Assembly (NCBI GenBank): GCA_036925085.1
Contig: JAUPFP010000022.1
Coordinates: 433,001-497,000, forward strand
DNA: 64,000 nt
From: Brachycybe producta
Lineage: Eukaryota > Arthropoda > Diplopoda > Playtdesmida > Andrognathidae
Direction of reading: 5' to 3'
Below the pieces are notes generated by a model. It ran no database searches and was not told where the DNA came from. It worked only from the letters and a program-made list of their open reading frames with translations. The position numbers were made by a program, and so were the translations under genes. Within the stretch, counting starts at the first letter, position 1. The number at the start of each line of letters is the position of its first letter. Positions 60,456 to 64,000 of this stretch are shown in pieces.

Positions 60456-61481
60456 GCATGGAACTCCTCGACGTAGCTTACGTGGGTCCTCTTCAGAAAC
60501 GACCTTCTCAGTGATATCAGCAGCTCAATCAAGACTGTTTGCTGAAGATGCTGTTATTTATAAGGAATTCAGAAGTAACAATGATTGTAAAATTTCTTCA
60601 AAAAAGATGTCAACCTAGTGGAGTAATAGTGTTCACAGTGTAGATACTACAGCTAAACAGTAGTAAACGCAAGGTCGTAATGAGCGTAAGTAAGTGGAGG
60701 TATTCTGTTGGATCATGTCAATACCTTTAACTATCGTTAACACGCTCCAGAGATATTTGCTTTGGAAAGAACATATAACTAGTCGGCAAAGCCAACAAAA
60801 GCCTCCCTTTCGTACAGCGAATGTTACAATATTGTACAAAAAATGTAAAAGACGACCGTTATTTTAATCTTGTCGGACCTTGATTAGAATATTGTTCACC
60901 AATTTGGAATCCTTTTCGAGTTAATCTAATACACGAAATAGGAAAGGCGCGTAACTTTTGTAACTAGTGTAACCTTTCCTCATGCCGGATGAACATCAGT
61001 GGGAATTGCTAGCAAGCCCGTAACGCTGAGCAAAGCCTTGCCCTTCTTGAACGCTTGCTAGCTGCAGAGAACAGATCATTGTAGCAATCGCAATCCATGA
61101 TGTCTAAACTTCGTATAAATGACACTCATTTATGATTGGAAATTGGCTTTCCTGCCACATGGCTCACAAGCTGATTTCAGTTTTATTTAAATTGAACAAG
61201 AGGAAATGTTTCCACATAAAACAAAAACCTTTTGCTGGCACAAAACGTGTGTCCATATATGGGTCTCAAAGTTAGGCAGCTGTCAACAGACGCAACTAGT
61301 CCACACTAAGAGTGCCCACATTTTGCCATTTTCTTTTTGATGTTAACACAGAATGGAACATTTAGCGACTAATAACGGGGATCATCTAGAAATATTTGGC
61401 AACGTATGTGTCAACTTCGTTTAAGAAACCCCGATGAAGATCGAAACGATGACACATATTACGTCTGTGTGAACCGGGCTT
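60411..61481. mobile_element. 1.07-kb inverted-repeat element enclosing a LINE fragment
   Basis: Left tip AAGCTCGGTCCACACAG and right tip CTGTGTGAACCGGGCTT match at 15 of 17 positions and are flanked by TA (or imperfect TTAA). Between them lies LINE reverse-transcriptase sequence (60480-60970). Either a DNA transposon captured a LINE insertion or two tips flank it by chance. Directly adjoins the best candidate NLK terminal acceptor. Confidence 0.6.
60480..60970 (+). mobile_element. LINE (non-LTR retrotransposon) reverse-transcriptase fragment 1
   Basis: Palm motif LFAEDAVIYKEF at 60535-60570 (canonical F-A-D-D replaced by F-A-E-D), then in another frame LVGKANKSLPFVQRML and, at 60865-60930, LVGP-stop-LEYCSPIWNP, the C-terminal motif of Jockey/CR1-group RTs. 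At least one stop and one frame change: a dead copy. Confidence 0.8.
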
Positions 61482-61642
61482 TAATGCAACTGAAACATAC
61501 CTTGAGAATGTCTTGTTTTTTTTTTCTTCTTCTGTGTTTCGTGGTGTTCTTTTTTTGGTTTGGTCTTCGAACTTTCGTATTCTTCAATGAATGTTTTTGT
61601 TATTCGATCGCGATTTGTTTTTTTATACGCATTTTGCTTTAG

Positions 61643-61769
61643 ATATTCTGTTAGAGCTTTGAATTTGAAGCTGCGAGAGGTGGCCAACTTATTGTGTCGT
61701 GAGTGGTGGGTGCTTTTTGAAAATCACAACATATGTTGTACTAGTAGAAGCATTCGAGCATGGTTGAAG
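61643..61769 (+). CDS. candidate exon of unknown product (alternative NLK 3' exon?)
   Basis: Acceptor TTTGCTTTAG, donor AAG|GTTAGT. 127 bp, phase-compatible with NLK exon 9 (AG+A), open throughout: YSVRALNLKLREVANLL, CREWWVLFENHN and on to SIRAWLK. It joins in phase to the open exon at 63141. I do not recognise the peptide. It could be an unusual NLK C-terminus, an exon of a further gene, or chance. Confidence 0.35.
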
Positions 61770-62109
61770 GTTAGTTTCTTCTACCAACATTCAACTTTTG
61801 CAGAGAACAACACTAGAACACAGAATGACGGTATCATAGAAAGTATACTAGCCTCAGTGGCTGTACCGAAATATGTCTATGCAAGCTTGGCAGACGTCAT
61901 CTTTTTTTTTTTGCTGCTCGTGCACATACATGTCAGTGCAAATCTTAAGGTTTAACAAACGAATTCTAACAAATATACTCTGCAAGCAGCCGGTTTTTGG
62001 CCTTTGGCAGAGGGATCTTAAGATCCAGGGTGCTGTAAGACGCATTGTCAACATACAATTACAAAAAAATAACCTGCAATGCAAATATAAAAAATATAAA
62101 TGCAGTCAT

Positions 62110-62290
62110 GAAAAATGAAACCCACAAAAAGTGTCCAAAAGAGGTGAAGTGTATAGCATTACCAATCACTGGTATGCCCTCATCTTAAATATTGCATTAC
62201 CGTGTGGAGTCTCCACACTGCGGAGTTAGTTCATTGTGTTGAAATGGTTCAACGTAAGGCTGCTAGGTTTATTTGTGACAAATATTAGAT
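62110..62290 (+). mobile_element. LINE reverse-transcriptase fragment 2
   Basis: CPKEVKC, one frame change, then CPHLKYCITVWSLHT and VEMVQRKAARFICDKY before TAG at 62286: the region just downstream of the RT palm in Jockey/CR1-group LINEs. Lies between the two candidate exons of unknown product. 61780-62100 has no recognised feature. Confidence 0.8.
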
Positions 62291-62497
62291 TGCTCAGAGC
62301 GTGACAAAAACGTTTTTGGAACTTGGTTCGGACAGTTTACTTGCAAGAAGGACAGATGTAAACATTTGTGGAAATGGATGATAGAAGGATCTTGTCCTAA
62401 ACCAACTTCAAGTAAACTGTGCAGGGCATTATATTTGGGTAGGAGTGACGACTCTGAACCAAACTAGATAGTTTTTCGCACGGACCGATTCATATTA

Positions 62498-62714
62498 CAG
62501 TAAAACCTTGGATCACGAGCATAATTCGTTCTCGGAACGTGTTTGGAATCCAAAGCACTCATATCAAAGCGAACTATCGGCTCGGTTGTGATCACGTGAC
62601 GCTCGGCAGACGAAGCGTATACGTACTACTTGTATTGCAAGACCACGCTCGTTAATTTTGCTCGTCTTGCAAAACACTCGCAGGCAACATTACTCGCAAT
62701 CCAATGTTTTACTG
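62498..62714. mobile_element. Tc1/mariner-type MITE
   Basis: 217 bp; ends CAGTAAAACCTTGGATCACG and ATTGCGAGT complement ...CCAATGTTTTACTG, flanked by TA on both sides (62496-62497, 62715-62716). Internal ATCCAAAGCACTC, TATCAAAGCGA and TTTTGCAAGACGAGCAAA complement fit a MITE type widespread in animals. Confidence 0.85.
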
Positions 62715-63140
62715 TACTGGTCATTTGTTCCTAGGGTGGTGTAAGACAATGGCACTTTCTTGCAGCGGATTTTTATGCATGAAAATTTGTATTTCGAGGC
62801 TCTTCATTAACTGACGACAATGCAATTATTTCAGCTGCACCAGAACACGTTTCAATTGTCATTCGGTTTCTGTTTTTTAGAGTTTACATAACGCATTTCG
62901 CGTGCTGCAATTGGACTTTTGTGCCTCTGCTACTGACCTTCTGGTCTGCTTGCAGAGTAAATAATTTTATTTGTTTCTGAAAAAAATACGACAGTTGTCG
63001 TTATCAAATGCATCTAAAGTAGTAACTACTCGGTGTAAGTCATAGGTCTCGACAAACATCATCATCATCATCATTAGCCTTAAAATGAAAAAGCACTCGC
63101 ACGCACGCAGTCACGTTCGTTGACCACCTCTTTTTTGCAG

Positions 63141-63200
63141 ATTGATGTTGTGAATGAACGCCGCGATTTAAAAGCGTTTGAAAAGTTTGATGCCGTTTAA
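63141..63200 (+). CDS. candidate terminal exon of unknown product
   Basis: Strong acceptor (ACCTCTTTTTTGCAG) followed by 19 codons and TAA: IDVVNERRDLKAFEKFDAV. Phase 0, matching the donor at 61769. The intervening intron carries a LINE fragment and a mariner-type MITE. No AATAAA is seen in the following 300 bp. Product not recognised. Confidence 0.35.
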   Translation: MDVVNERRDLKAFEKFDAV

Positions 63201-63504
63201 CTAAAAAACGAAAAATCTGGAGCTTGAAGCATTTTTTTTTTGTTTTTTGTTTTTTAAATTGACTAAATTTTGTTACTGTTTTGCAAGCTGTTTGCTACGA
63301 GATTATGTTCGTGGGTTCTTATTTTTAGTCGTCAGTCATTCATGTTGGCAGCTAAGTAATTTTTTAACTTGTTTTTCTTCTTCTTCTTACAAAGTAACTC
63401 ATTTACTTCAAATTCATTACGTAAATGTTGCTATGCTAAAAAAAAATTCGTAGGTTTTTAGAAGCTTTAAGGAGAAATTCAAAACATTATTAAGTGCGGA
63501 AGGA

Positions 63505-63840
63505 GTTAAAGCTTAAGTAATTCATTTACTCTTCTAGTTTCTAAACTGTTTTCGTGAAAGAGAGCAATGCAGTAATTTCCAGGTTTATTCTGCGTTTCAG
63601 AAATAAGTTACAAAGAAATCGAAGGTGTTTTAGAAAATAGAAGATTTGTATGTCGCATCTCTAGTTTTTTGCAATTGTAAAATTTGGGTTTATTTCAAAC
63701 TTCAAACTAAATATTCAAACGAAAAAGTTTATTTTGAACGATATTATCATGAAAATGCTGTCGACAAACTCATTTATTAGTTTAGTTTCTTTAAAACTTT
63801 GAATTTCTTCTGAAAGTTATTTATAAAATGTCAGAAATGA
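63505..63840. mobile_element. T-family element at the right edge
   Basis: TTACTCTTCTAGTTTCTAAA, GTTTTAGAAAATAGAAG, GAACGATATTATCATGAAAA. Strongly decayed. The rest to 64000 is T-rich. Confidence 0.5.
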
Positions 63841-64000
63841 TCGAAAATTGTCGTTTTTTCGTACAAAGTCTCGTCTCTTCCGCAAGCAGCTTACAAGACA
63901 TCGTCTTTTTTATATATATATATATTTTCTGTTTTTTTTTTAACGTTTTCGGCTGCGTTTTTTTTTTTCGTTGTTTGTTTTTATTCATTGTTTTCTCGTT

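Overview
The window is AT-rich animal nuclear DNA. It holds conserved bilaterian signalling and splicing genes, short GT-AG exons scattered in long introns, AATAAA signals and a dense load of small transposons. The GRK protein resembles invertebrate GRK2/3 (from memory it is close to arthropod Gprk1, sharing an extra residue before DCPF and the DEK-ESDC linker). I therefore suggest an invertebrate bilaterian, but cannot name the species or phylum.

Three protein genes lie head to tail on the + strand. (1) 1682-10958: the 3' fifteen coding exons of a GRK2/3 (beta-adrenergic receptor kinase) gene; the first exons lie upstream of the window. (2) 18476-20545: a complete four-exon CD2BP2/Lin1 gene encoding a U5 snRNP-associated GYF-domain protein. 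(3) 22238-60063 or beyond: NLK (nemo-like kinase) with nine recognisable coding exons; introns 1, 2 and 3 are about 17.6, 12.4 and 5.8 kb. The very C-terminus of NLK is unresolved. Its expected final exon is missing or unrecognisable, a terminal-inverted-repeat element sits beside the likeliest acceptor, and a phase-compatible but unfamiliar exon pair lies further downstream. No functional link among the three genes is implied beyond collinearity.

Almost everything else is mobile or repetitive DNA. Families recognised from their ends and target-site duplications (TSDs): (A) about 206-bp near-perfect palindromes starting ACAGGCAATT with 9-bp TSDs (Mutator-like signature), about 12 copies; (B) a shorter cousin; (H) about 315-bp hAT-type elements starting TAGGGCTCGG with 8-bp TSDs, 5 copies; other hAT-type ends (CAGTGGTTATC, CAGTGGCGTAGC, GGGGTCGGCAAA); (T) palindromic TTAA-flanked elements starting GGTGGTTTTAAA, about 20 copies or fragments; further TTAA-flanked elements; (P) palindromes with GTTACTGTCAATCTGC ends, two of which carry the same internal element G; a Tc1/mariner-type MITE; and two LINE reverse-transcriptase fragments near the right end. 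Minisatellites with 19- to 32-bp units are frequent, and several grow directly out of transposon ends or arms. I saw no LTR retroelement, endogenous virus, Polinton, CRISPR array, tRNA or rRNA.

The most interesting structural themes are satellites born from transposon termini, several unrelated transposon families that carry the palindrome TGACGTCA (at least 19 copies in 64 kb), a tandem repeat whose core matches the CTCF consensus, clean filled/empty site pairs that prove the TSD length, and the rearranged 3' end of NLK. I did not find a clear new enzymatic or defence system.
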